From JAKJEP01 sp964580995 (GTDB taxonomy: Bacteria; Planctomycetota; Phycisphaerae; Sedimentisphaerales; SM23-30): a stretch of 64,000 nucleotides of DNA. Position numbers and translations under genes: made by a program. The notes beneath the pieces were generated by a model. It was not told where the DNA came from, ran no database searches, and saw only the letters and a list, made by a program, of their open reading frames with translations. The DNA is taken from contig CAZOMV010000003.1 of the NCBI GenBank assembly GCA_964580995.1, forward strand, positions 40,521 to 104,520. Reading direction: 5' to 3'. Shown here piece by piece: positions 1-9,800 of this stretch; within the stretch, counting starts at the first letter, position 1; the number at the start of each line of letters is the position of its first letter.

Positions 1-279
1 CCCTAGAAAAATGAAGGGCTTGCGCCGACCGAATCGGCTACGGGTATTGTCCGAGATATTCCCAATCAAGGAATCCGATACGGCATCCCACATACGCGGC
101 AGTGCCATGGCCCAGCCCAGAAAACGAGGATCAACACCCAAGGCAACATTATAGATGTTCATGGTAAGATAGCCCAGGCCATTTGCCATAAAAGTATCGG
201 TAAACGTGCCGCAGCTCCAGGCGATTTTCCGGCTGGCGGGTACTCGATCGGCTGGCGGTGTGGGATTTTGATTGGCCAT
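1..279 (-). CDS. GPH/MelB-type sugar:cation symporter, N-terminal part
   Basis: The gene runs off the left edge of the window; 93 N-terminal residues are visible. Translation begins MANQNPTPPADRVPASRKIA and contains 'DAVSDSLIGNISDNTRSRFGRRKPFIFLG'-like residues, shown here only by its key parts: an Asp in the first helix region and the loop motif SDNTRSRFGRRKPFI. That loop is the signature of the glycoside-pentoside-hexuronide (MelB) family of the MFS, which imports sugars with Na+ or H+. The start ATG at 279 lies 3 nt after the rhamnosidase stop and is preceded by GGAAA, so it is the last visible gene of the operon. By context it would import the oligosaccharides or monosaccharides released by the enzymes upstream. 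Substrate is unknown. Confidence 0.85.
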   Translation of the reverse strand, partial: MANQNPTPPADRVPASRKIAWSCGTFTDTFMANGLGYLTMNIYNVALGVDPRFLGWAMALPRMWDAVSDSLIGNISDNTRSRFGRRKPFIFLG

Positions 280-282
280 AAT

Positions 283-3123
283 TTATTTCCTTTCCATTTT
301 TAAAGATAATCCCCTAAGCGAATCGTTGCGTTTAAAGTGAATTTGTATCTCCTTTGGTGCCTGACAGGTGATATTCATGGTTCGACCCTCCCGCTGCCAT
401 TGCACGGAAACAGGCCCCAGCGGAGTGGCGACCGACCCGTGGGCAAATTGCAGGTTCAGGGGGTGAGGGCTAAGCTCGAAATCGCGGCAGCCGGGAGAGG
501 TTGGCCGCAGACCAAGAATAATGCGGCTGAGAAAATAGACCGGGGCGGAGGACCAGGCGTGACAGTGGCTGCGGGTGGGAAATTCATTTTTTACCAGCGT
601 TCCCCGCGCGAAACTTTCCCAAACGGTGGTCGCTCCTAAGCGCAGCATGGGAGTATAGTCATTCTGGATGGACTGAATAATTTCCTTCTCCATGCCCAGC
701 TTTTCCATGGCTTCAAACAAAAACATCATGGCGAAGGGAGAACCGACACAAGTGGTTTGCGGCGGGGGATTCACGATATTTCGAATCGCATCCCGGCGGG
801 AACGGGCGGGAACTATATCATAGAGGAGGGAAAGGAAGCTGGTATGCTGCGAGGCGGAAGGGCTGACTGTGCCGTCTTCATGGATGCTGTCGGGATAGCA
901 TTTTCGTTTTTTGTCCCAAAGTTGGTTAATAGCAGAAGTCAGTTCCCGGCGTTTTTTCTTAAGTGAATCGGCAAAGCGGTCCTTTTGCAGGGTGGCCGCA
1001 CATTGAACCGCCGCGTCAATGGCTCCGATCAGGAACATGCTGTTATGCAGGACACACTCATGGTCCTGATCGATCCTGGCCCAGTCGAAAAAGTTCCAGA
1101 AATCGGCGGTGAACAAACTATTCTTATCAATGAAAGTAAAAGCCCCTTGCAGATTTTTCAGGACTGCGGGCCATAGCTTTCTCAGCCACTTAGCATCACC
1201 GGTGTACCAGTAATGTTCCCAGACCGAAATCCCCCAAAGGAAACTCCAGGCCGGCAGAAGGCAATCCCAGCCGGAAGGCACCTGGCAGCCGGTTATAGGG
1301 AACCGCTCCAGCGACTGGGCGGTGATTTCGATGCTATTGCGGGCGATATCGCTGCCGCCGAAAAGGGTATAGGCGAATAACGATTCATTCCGGGCATCGC
1401 CCACCCAGAGGGTTTGCTCATACAAAGGGCAGTCGGTAAAAGTATCTTCCATGCACAATTCCAGAGTCCGGGCGGAGATGTCCCAGATCCGGTTCAACGA
1501 TTCATCACTGCACGTGAAAGCCCCCTGATATTCCGCCGGATACAAAGATTCGATCACTCCCAACCGGCGAATCTGAACCGGCCGGCGGAAATTGCGCAGG
1601 GTTATGAAAATATACCGCCCGGACCGGCGTTTCAGGCTGACATAGCGGTTCAGCCCCTTTTGAGTGATATAGGTCATTCCGTTGCGATTGATGAGGGTAT
1701 GCTGGATTTGACCATCCGGGGTGAGGTATTCCACACCATAGAGATCTATTTCCCCATTTTCTTCGGTCGTTAGTTCGAAGTGATAATAACCGCAACTTTG
1801 CCGGCCCAGATCGTACCAAAGCTGAACCGTACCCTGGCTGGAAGGATACACCGTAGTTATCTCCGGATTTTCATGGATCAGACCCGCCGGATTGTCAACG
1901 GGGACTGTTACATCCAGCAAAGGCTGCTGGGAAATGAACCGGTGATAATGATCCCGGGCAAACATCCGGCTGGAGGGCATGAGTTTGGCTCGATTGCCGA
2001 AAAGGATTTTCACATCCCGGCTGGTTTTGCTTTGGTTCACCAGATTTTCCGAAAGCTGCTGGAACTTTTGCACTTTTTCCGCCAGTTCCGGGCGACTGGT
2101 CATAAAATGCAGCCAGTTCCTATCGTTGCTGACAAACGCATATTCCTGAAAGGGGATAAAACACCACGGATTTTCATAGTTCGGCTGAATCGGATTTCGC
2201 AGCACGGCTCTGTCTTCGTGGATCAGACGAAGGGAAATATCCGTGATATGCGATAACTGGTTCCACACCAACAGCACCATATGTTTACCGGGTGAAAGAT
2301 GAAAAGAATTGGTTTTGTCGGATTTGCCATCAATAAAAACCGAATGCCGGTTTCCTAGCGAATCCATGACGTCAAACTGCACACGGGTCTTTTTGCGGGC
2401 GTGCAGAATACTCGTCAGGATAAAGGGGCAATGAACATACCGATTGGCTTCCATCCGGCGGGGATGGATCAGGTTGCGAAAGGGCAGACACCAATAATCA
2501 CCGGGAGCTTCCACCGCCTGGGCGGACAGGAAACGGGTAAAATAGATTTCTTTACGGTTCAACAGGGGGACCTTGCGCCGGGTCAGGTCCTGCCAGGGAC
2601 CACCATCGGCCGGGAATAAAACCGTGGCCTTGTGAAACACTAACTTTTCCGCCGCGCGGGCATCGTAAAACTCCGCCGGTTCCATCTGAATGCTGGCCTT
2701 GGGAGTATTCTGTAGCAACGGCCGATAATCCGCCGCCTGCCAGGTGGAATCGGTGGGGATAGTCTTTACTTTGCCATGGGCGGCTGTGATGTCGATCTGA
2801 GCCAATAAACCGGCCTGCTGCGGCACATGGTGAAAATCACCCACACCAAAATAGCGGGCGATTATTTTTATTTCGTTTAAGCCTTTTTTTAAATAGGCGC
2901 TAATGTCTATCGAATCATAGGAAAAATGTTCCGGCCAGGCCCGGGCCGGACCATCGTTCACCCAGACATCATTGATGTACAAACGATAAAAGGTATCGGC
3001 TGTGATATGCACTTCCGCCTTGCGAAAGGCAGGCACTCGAAATTGCGTTCGTGCCGCAATCGCATCGTTATATTGATTATAGCGGCGGCGGTGGCACCAG
3101 ATCCATTTGGCTTTCCATTTCAT
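283..3123 (-). CDS. GH78-type alpha-L-rhamnosidase
   Basis: A 946-residue protein with no signal peptide, so probably cytoplasmic. It carries an N-terminal beta-sandwich region, a central (alpha/alpha)6 barrel and a C-terminal beta domain. The catalytic block is visible as DCPLYEQTLWVGDAR with D564, E569 and D576, plus E837 in TTVWES. Their spacing (+5, +12, about +270) agrees with the acidic residues described for bacterial GH78 enzymes. Enzymes of the family release terminal alpha-L-rhamnose by inversion. Its ATG overlaps the stop of the preceding GH5-like gene by 4 nt (ATGA), implying translational coupling, and the transporter gene follows after 3 nt. It probably removes rhamnose from imported oligosaccharides. 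Family assignment is firm; exact linkage is not known. Confidence 0.9.
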   Translation of the reverse strand: MKWKAKWIWCHRRRYNQYNDAIAARTQFRVPAFRKAEVHITADTFYRLYINDVWVNDGPARAWPEHFSYDSIDISAYLKKGLNEIKIIARYFGVGDFHHVPQQAGLLAQIDITAAHGKVKTIPTDSTWQAADYRPLLQNTPKASIQMEPAEFYDARAAEKLVFHKATVLFPADGGPWQDLTRRKVPLLNRKEIYFTRFLSAQAVEAPGDYWCLPFRNLIHPRRMEANRYVHCPFILTSILHARKKTRVQFDVMDSLGNRHSVFIDGKSDKTNSFHLSPGKHMVLLVWNQLSHITDISLRLIHEDRAVLRNPIQPNYENPWCFIPFQEYAFVSNDRNWLHFMTSRPELAEKVQKFQQLSENLVNQSKTSRDVKILFGNRAKLMPSSRMFARDHYHRFISQQPLLDVTVPVDNPAGLIHENPEITTVYPSSQGTVQLWYDLGRQSCGYYHFELTTEENGEIDLYGVEYLTPDGQIQHTLINRNGMTYITQKGLNRYVSLKRRSGRYIFITLRNFRRPVQIRRLGVIESLYPAEYQGAFTCSDESLNRIWDISARTLELCMEDTFTDCPLYEQTLWVGDARNESLFAYTLFGGSDIARNSIEITAQSLERFPITGCQVPSGWDCLLPAWSFLWGISVWEHYWYTGDAKWLRKLWPAVLKNLQGAFTFIDKNSLFTADFWNFFDWARIDQDHECVLHNSMFLIGAIDAAVQCAATLQKDRFADSLKKKRRELTSAINQLWDKKRKCYPDSIHEDGTVSPSASQHTSFLSLLYDIVPARSRRDAIRNIVNPPPQTTCVGSPFAMMFLFEAMEKLGMEKEIIQSIQNDYTPMLRLGATTVWESFARGTLVKNEFPTRSHCHAWSSAPVYFLSRIILGLRPTSPGCRDFELSPHPLNLQFAHGSVATPLGPVSVQWQREGRTMNITCQAPKEIQIHFKRNDSLRGLSLKMERK

Positions 3124-4376
3124 TTTTTGATGTCCCGGTTGGCTTGTTCGATTCGTTTCAGGACTTCGTCCGTCTTGCCGTATTCCAGACTCCAGTGCTG
3201 TTCTCCCCGGCCGATGATGCTGTCATGATAGGTCCAGTACAACGTGAGAGGGTATTTATTTTTCACAATTTCCTGCAGGCAGGCCTCGATGTAAGGCAGG
3301 CAGCCGGGCTTACGGTAATCCTCTATTGCATCATCCATTTTTTTGTACATGCCGATCTCGCCGATCATCATGGGCTTGCCGATCTGCTGAGAGGCCTGCA
3401 TGAATAATCCCAGATTGTCCGGATTGCCGTGGCCGCCCTCGGAGCGAAAGCATTCCATCGCCTCTTCATAATAATGGATACTAATCACGTCGATAGGATC
3501 CGGATGCGTCATTTGCAGGTATTCGGTTAATTCTTCCTGAGTATCATGGGTCCAGTCAAGGGGCAAATTGGCTTTGGCAGCCCTTAGCAGATGCACGGAG
3601 GCGGTGCGAGGGGAGGAATGGCCGGTAGTGACCAGATGATTTTTATCAATCGATTTAATCAGTTCCGCCAGTTGCTGCGTCATCCGGGCCAACTCCTCCG
3701 AATTAAAATTATTCGTGTTATCGCGAACGATGACCGGCGGCGCCAGGTTTCTTTCATAGTTGCCAATCGCCCCGTCTTTGAACTGCAAATCCGCCTGCAG
3801 GTTCCATTCGTTGCCCAGCTCCCACATGGCAATGGTCGGGCGATCCTTGTACCGCTCCACCACCGCCGCAATGTATTCGTTCATTTTTTGCCGGGCCGCT
3901 GACTGCGGATTCACCACTCCCTCATGCATGGAATGGCCGCCGAGGTCCGCAAAGGCGGCGTTCCACCAGATCAGCGAGGGGATTACCTTGATTTCATAAC
4001 GGTCGCACAGATCCAGGATTCGATCATACCGTTTAAAATAGATTTCCCGTTTCGCCGCCTGGATTTCGCTGTCTTTATGGAAAAAATAATGATCGAAATC
4101 CGCCGGGTAAAAAGGGCCGCCAATAAATCGTATAATTTTAAATCCATGCTGGTGCAAGGCTTCCAGATCTTTGGTTACTATCTCCCGGTTCGTCTGCTGC
4201 CACTGCTCTTCCTGGCACAGAAGGGATTGATGCAGCAGGTCAAATTTATTAAATCCGATCTCCCGGTACACCTTGCCGTTAAGATACAGCTCGGAGCCTC
4301 TGGCCTCCAGAAAATCCTCCTCTGCCATACAGCCAACCGTACACGACAAAACCAGCAATAAAACCATAATTTTCAT
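3120..4376 (-). CDS. GH5-like (beta/alpha)8 glycoside hydrolase, exported
   Basis: I place the start at the ATG at 4376, preceded by AAAGGA, rather than the longer frame from 4412. This leaves 14 nt after the upstream stop and gives a proper signal peptide, MKIMVLLLVLSCTVGC; Cys16 could be a weak lipobox. The 418-residue product has the clan GH-A pattern: acid/base E190 in WELGNEW at the end of strand 4, and nucleophile E340 in MMIGE at strand 7. The overall form resembles GH5 mannanase-like or cellulase-fold enzymes. It sits between a beta-mannosidase and a rhamnosidase in the operon, so action on a mannose- or glucose-type beta linkage is plausible. Subfamily cannot be decided by eye. Confidence 0.75.
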   Translation of the reverse strand: MKIMVLLLVLSCTVGCMAEEDFLEARGSELYLNGKVYREIGFNKFDLLHQSLLCQEEQWQQTNREIVTKDLEALHQHGFKIIRFIGGPFYPADFDHYFFHKDSEIQAAKREIYFKRYDRILDLCDRYEIKVIPSLIWWNAAFADLGGHSMHEGVVNPQSAARQKMNEYIAAVVERYKDRPTIAMWELGNEWNLQADLQFKDGAIGNYERNLAPPVIVRDNTNNFNSEELARMTQQLAELIKSIDKNHLVTTGHSSPRTASVHLLRAAKANLPLDWTHDTQEELTEYLQMTHPDPIDVISIHYYEEAMECFRSEGGHGNPDNLGLFMQASQQIGKPMMIGEIGMYKKMDDAIEDYRKPGCLPYIEACLQEIVKNKYPLTLYWTYHDSIIGRGEQHWSLEYGKTDEVLKRIEQANRDIKK

Positions 4377-4390
4377 AGGATTCCTTTCGT

Positions 4391-6871
4391 TTATTCCAAC
4401 TGATTCCAGCAAATCACATTTACAGGTCCGTCAAATTTTCCTGCCGGGCAGGTCCAGGTGATTTCCCGGCTTTCGCCCGGCAACAGGTCAAAATAATTAT
4501 CGCTGAAATCCAGATCACCTTCCAGCGTAACCACCCGGGCATAATTTTCGGCTGTAATACGAACCTGGCCCCGGCTGCCGCGGCTGGACTGGGAAACCTG
4601 CAATCGGGTCCGGGGCAAAATCGCATCGTGCAAAGGACCGGGATAGAAAGCGGTTCGATCCGTTCCGTAGGGACTGACAATATCGCAAACCAGCAGGCAA
4701 TCTGGTTTTAATTTTTCGCAAGGCAAATCTATCACTTTTTGAGAACTATTGGCTTTTGCCCCAATGGTTCCTTCCGCCAGGATTTGGGCCGAAGCGGAGA
4801 ATGGCTGAAGCAACAGCCGATACGGGATGGATGCGTCTTTGGCCAGATCGCTGGCAATCCATAACTCCACATGGTTGCCGACTGGTGCCAGGGCGGCGAT
4901 TACCGGGACACAGGCCCGTTTCATGCCGTACCAGCCGGCCTTGGCATAGCCGTAATAATCCAGCATACTCCAGCCGCTGGCCGGCCAGCAGTCATTGAAC
5001 ATCCAGAACAAAAGCCCGCTGCTGAAAAACATCCGCCGCCGGGCCGCTTCCATCGCCAGCCGAATCCACTCGCACTGGACATATTCCATATGCCGCAGAT
5101 GCAATTTTTTGTCCTTCGTTTTGCCATAAAGCTGCTCAGCGGTTTTGACCAGCATATCATAATGGGTCATGGTATCGATCCCATTATACGGATTGTCCTT
5201 GGTCCGGTACTCCCACAGGGTTTTATCCGGGCCAAAGATGTCATCCTCACTCAGGAATTTACGCAGGGAATGCAGCGGCGGCGCTCCGACAATGGCCGAT
5301 TCGCTGGCGAACCGGAAGGTACAATCGCTGATTCGCCGGCGGTAATCCCGCATATCCGAGAGCAGAAATCCGGTATCGTACCAGGCGGAGGTGTGCGAAT
5401 CGCCCCAGGCTGGGTCGTTGTTGGTTTTGCCGCCCCAGGGACTGGTGGGCAAAAACGGGCGGGCGGGATCGAGCTTCTGGCATAACGGGCCGCTGACCTG
5501 CTCGGCGATTTTCCGGCCGGAATAATTGGAGTTCGGATCCGAATTCATCCCCAACTCATTGCCGCCGGTCCACAGGACCAGGGCGGGGTGATTCCGCAGT
5601 ACCTTAATCGCCAGGGTAAATTCTTTTTCCAACTGCTGCATAAACTCCGGATCCTCTTCCGGGTAATCCGCACAGGCCAGCATGAAATCCTGCATAATCA
5701 GAATCCCGTGCCGGTTGCAGGCATCCCAGAAAGCCGGCGGCTCATAAATACCGCCGCCCCAGCCGCGCAGCATATTGATATGCGCCCGGGCCGCCTGGGC
5801 AATCAGCCGCTGGTATTTCGCGTCGGAGATGCGGGAGGGGAACGGATCCGCCGGCACCCAGTTGCCGCCCTTGCAAAAGATTGGCCTGCCATTGATTTTT
5901 AGGATAAAGCCGCAGCCCTGGTCATCCGTTGTCATGTCCAGTTCGACCGTCCGAATACCAAAGGAAATCTTTTTTTCATCCACAATATTCCCCTCCGTGT
6001 TGAACAAAGTCACCTCGCAGCTATAGAGCGGCTGCTCCCCCTGTCCGTTGGGCCACCATAATTGAGGTGAATCAATCGGAAAGGAACAGGACGAAAAATT
6101 ATCAATCTTTTCAATTTGTTTTTTTGCTGCCACTTTTCCATTGGCATCTTTCAAAACGATGAGGGCTTTGATCCCCTGCTCCGCTCGCTGCTCCAAGGTA
6201 AGTTCGACCCGAACCTCCGCTCGCTCATTTTGTACCACCGGCGTGGAAATATAAACGTCCTCGATGCGGGCCTGGGAATAGCCCACCAGCCGAATAGGCC
6301 GCCAAACCCCGCAAGTCACCAGCCGGTGGACCCAGTCCCAGCCGAATCCGCACTGCATTTTCCGGGCAAAAACCCGGTCCCCGGAAAAGCAGGAAAAATA
6401 TTTGTCCGACGGCTTGCCCGCCAGGGCGCGTTGGTGTGACTGAAAATCCACCTCCAGAATATTTTTCCCCTTTGTTAACTTGCCGGTTACCTCAAACCGA
6501 TACGGAATGAACATAGTATCCGAGCGGCCGATTTCCACACCGTTCAGCCGAATCGCAGCAAAGGTATCCAGACCCTCACACTCCAGCACCTGCCAGTCCC
6601 CGGCGAAATCCGCCGGGCATTCAAATTCTTTGCGGTAGCACCAGTCATAATCCTCCACCCACTGGCACTGCTGGGCCTGATTCCGCCAAAACGGATCGGG
6701 AATTTTCTTCGCCCGGATCAGATCATCATGAATCTGACCCGGCACCCGGGCATCCAGAGTAATTTTTGCTTCTGCGGTATCCCGATAACCGCAGACCTGC
6801 CATATACCATCCAGTGAAATAACACGCTTATTGATCATTTGATTTATTTTATACCTGTAATCCGTTTGCAT
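4391..6871 (-). CDS. GH2 beta-mannosidase-like enzyme, cytoplasmic
   Basis: An 826-residue protein with no export signal. The order is GH2 sugar-binding sandwich (about 20-200), immunoglobulin-like domain (200-310) and a TIM barrel. The barrel shows the beta-mannosidase signature 'RGWGGGIYEPPAFWDACNRHGILIMQDF', here noted only by its first part RGWGGGIYEPPAFWDACN, acid/base E439 in WTGGNELG and probable nucleophile E524 in FASES. Beta-mannosidases remove terminal beta-D-mannose from oligosaccharides with retention. The ATG shares one base with the stop of the upstream GH2 gene (TAATG), a typical coupled junction. A second in-frame ATG 33 nt downstream is possible. It likely finishes imported oligosaccharides. 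Confidence 0.85.
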   Translation of the reverse strand: MQTDYRYKINQMINKRVISLDGIWQVCGYRDTAEAKITLDARVPGQIHDDLIRAKKIPDPFWRNQAQQCQWVEDYDWCYRKEFECPADFAGDWQVLECEGLDTFAAIRLNGVEIGRSDTMFIPYRFEVTGKLTKGKNILEVDFQSHQRALAGKPSDKYFSCFSGDRVFARKMQCGFGWDWVHRLVTCGVWRPIRLVGYSQARIEDVYISTPVVQNERAEVRVELTLEQRAEQGIKALIVLKDANGKVAAKKQIEKIDNFSSCSFPIDSPQLWWPNGQGEQPLYSCEVTLFNTEGNIVDEKKISFGIRTVELDMTTDDQGCGFILKINGRPIFCKGGNWVPADPFPSRISDAKYQRLIAQAARAHINMLRGWGGGIYEPPAFWDACNRHGILIMQDFMLACADYPEEDPEFMQQLEKEFTLAIKVLRNHPALVLWTGGNELGMNSDPNSNYSGRKIAEQVSGPLCQKLDPARPFLPTSPWGGKTNNDPAWGDSHTSAWYDTGFLLSDMRDYRRRISDCTFRFASESAIVGAPPLHSLRKFLSEDDIFGPDKTLWEYRTKDNPYNGIDTMTHYDMLVKTAEQLYGKTKDKKLHLRHMEYVQCEWIRLAMEAARRRMFFSSGLLFWMFNDCWPASGWSMLDYYGYAKAGWYGMKRACVPVIAALAPVGNHVELWIASDLAKDASIPYRLLLQPFSASAQILAEGTIGAKANSSQKVIDLPCEKLKPDCLLVCDIVSPYGTDRTAFYPGPLHDAILPRTRLQVSQSSRGSRGQVRITAENYARVVTLEGDLDFSDNYFDLLPGESREITWTCPAGKFDGPVNVICWNQLE

Positions 6872-9800
6872 TAATATCCAATTTTTTTCATCTCTTCTTC
6901 GAAATCAGCCGGCAACTCAGAGAGCGGCTGGGAGATATTCCGGCCGGCGTAGTTTAACAGATTACGCAGCATCCGTTCCGCCACCGGATCGACACCCAGC
7001 CGCTGCCGGATCGGATACACACTCAGGAAAAACTCACCCGTTCCCAGATTATACCGCGAAAGCAGCAGGCCGGAGTTGTAGCCGAACGAGGCGTCGATGG
7101 TCGCCGCCAGCACTTCCTCCGGAATCCGCTCGGTACTAACCCAGGCATTCGTCGGCGTCATATCGCGATAATACCGCCAATCGGTCAAACCGCCGCAGGG
7201 CAGGCCGCCAAAAACCGGATGAATCCGGTTCCAGTCATCGACATGATAGACCCAGTGCGGCATATAGACTACTTCGCCTTTCTTCGCCAACGGCGCCCAG
7301 CCGAGCGGTTCATTATCTTTCTTAAATATTTCGGGCATCAGGAAGATTACGGATGAGCCGCGAGCCATACGTTGGGCGAGGTCCCGGAATACTTCGGCGC
7401 CACCCGGAGATGCGGGCGCACCCGCTGCCAGAATCACCTGACGTTTATCAGCAATATTTTTATCAAACCGGCTGATCTTGATATGATTTTCTTTGAGCCA
7501 GTTGAACAGTTGTTCATCCTCACCCCAGAGAACCACTTCCGCCTCCACCGCGGGCATCTCTTCCCGCCGCATTACATGGAATACAAAGGTACCGCCCGCC
7601 GCCGCGGCTCCTTTTTCAAAATCCACAATAAAACGATATCGGCCCGTTTGACCTTCAATTAACACATCCTCTTTGAAGACCGGAATCACATAAGAAGGTT
7701 CTTTACCCGATTCATAATTGGGAACGGTAAAGGTGACCGACTTCTGGAACACCACCTCATGATCCGGCCCGACTACCATGACCCGCACCGGATATTCGCC
7801 CGGCAGCAATTGATCTTCATTGGCCAGCACGGTTTCCAGATTTACCTTATCGCCGCTGTAGATATGCACCGGCTCCACGAAATTACACCAGCGCAGTTTC
7901 GAAAACACATCCGCCATCACATCCACCGTGCCGGGCTTTAACTCGCGGAAAAAAGATACCAGACCCTCACCCACCGGCGACATGGCCGCATCGGTGGTAC
8001 CCGTCAGACTATAGCCAACCAGATACGGATTAGCCCGTAATGCGTTGATTCCTTCTTCCCGCAGCGAAGCCATGCGGGCGACACTCTGCTCGAAAAACTC
8101 TTCCGGCCGGGCAAAAACCTCTGCCATCTTCCAGTTGTTCCAGTCCTTCAGAAATTTTTCATAATCCTTCCGAATGGGCTTGGGATCCTCGATGTCCGGC
8201 CTGCCGAGCTGTTCATATTGCCGCAGGATACGCGGCAGGTTAATCGCCGACCCAACTCCATATTCCGAAGCGAAGATCGGCATGGGTTTGCCCAGGTCGC
8301 GGTTCCAGTACATATCCGCCGACCGCATCTGTGTTATCGTATCCCGGGTATGCGGAGCGCCCTTATAGGGATGGACATCCAGAAAACCCTGTTGCCAGAG
8401 ATTCGAACCGGGATTGCTGAAATTCCCCGTGATCGCAAACCGGTACCCCTGATACATACCCGGTTTTTGATACCGCGTAAATGTCCCTTCCTCAATAGAC
8501 TTGTCACCGGTGGTTCGAATATAACCATACTGCCAGAGATCGCCGGAATTGTCTTGCTTGCTGAACTGCCGGGCTGGATTATATGTCGTCTGCGAGTCCG
8601 CAGAAGAAATATCCGCCAGCAGATCGATTAGATCCGTTTCATATTTGTCCGACCCATACCCGACCGCAAAATCAAGGGATTGCCCTTTTTCGACTTTCAA
8701 CTTGCCGTTATAACCCACTTCGCTGCCACGGCCGTTCAGATTCACAGCATCCTGACAAATAATCTTGCCGTCCTGGAGCACATATACATCCGCCGTGGTC
8801 CCCTGACAGGCACTTTTGAAAAGAGCTTTAATGTCATACTCATCCGTTTTATCCGCCGTCCAGCGCACCGCACTATAAACCGTATCCCCATTGGCGGCCT
8901 TTTTGGGTTTCATCACCAGATGGCCGACCTTGATCTCCATATTGTCTTCCATCATGGTACGTTCCGTGCCGTTATACCCGACCAGCGGAGAAAGATCCGA
9001 GTAGAACTCAACTGTGAATCCCCACCAACCCCAACCCTGGTCCACCTCAATCAGCAGCTCATTTCTGCCCTTTTTCAGCGTCACCGGAATCTTCAGCGGC
9101 GAAAACAGCGCCGTCCCCACCACCTCCCGGCATAAAAGCTGCTGGCCGTTGACCCATACCGCCATGCCGTCATCGCTTTTTACCCGCAGCAGAACCGTGG
9201 CGTCAACCGGTGAATCAATCATGGTATAGGCATACGCCGTGATATTTCTGCGGGTATCGACATGCTTGAGCAGGTCATAATAATCCCCTGCCTTGATCTG
9301 CACTTCCTTCCAGGTAATCTTGCCGTTTTTACCATCGTAGCTGGCGGTCAGGTCGATTTTTTCTTCGGGCGGGAAAACCGCCTTCAGGCCGGCGCTGCCG
9401 TCCCGGTCATTGGCGTTCTCGAACGGTCCGATGATATGAAACCGGCTGATCTGCTCGTTCAGATCACGAATCAATGTATCCTCCTCCATATCGCTATCCA
9501 CAAAATCGTGCCAGTAATTCATCGCATGCAGCCCGGGTGAGACAAACCCGTGCCAGCCGCTATCGAGCATGACCATCCGCGTATCGTCCAGCGAACGAAC
9601 CAGAGGCAGCGTATCGATGGCATGTTCCAGCACCGCTCCCTCGAACGTCTCGTTCAGCAGCCCCCACATCACGATCGAAGGATAATTCCGGTCCCGCAGG
9701 ATCGCCCCGCGCACCGATTCGTCGAACCGCGCCTTCATATAGTCTGAATTATCCAGCAGCCAGGAACCGGGATGCTCAGAATACACCAGCAGACCCATCT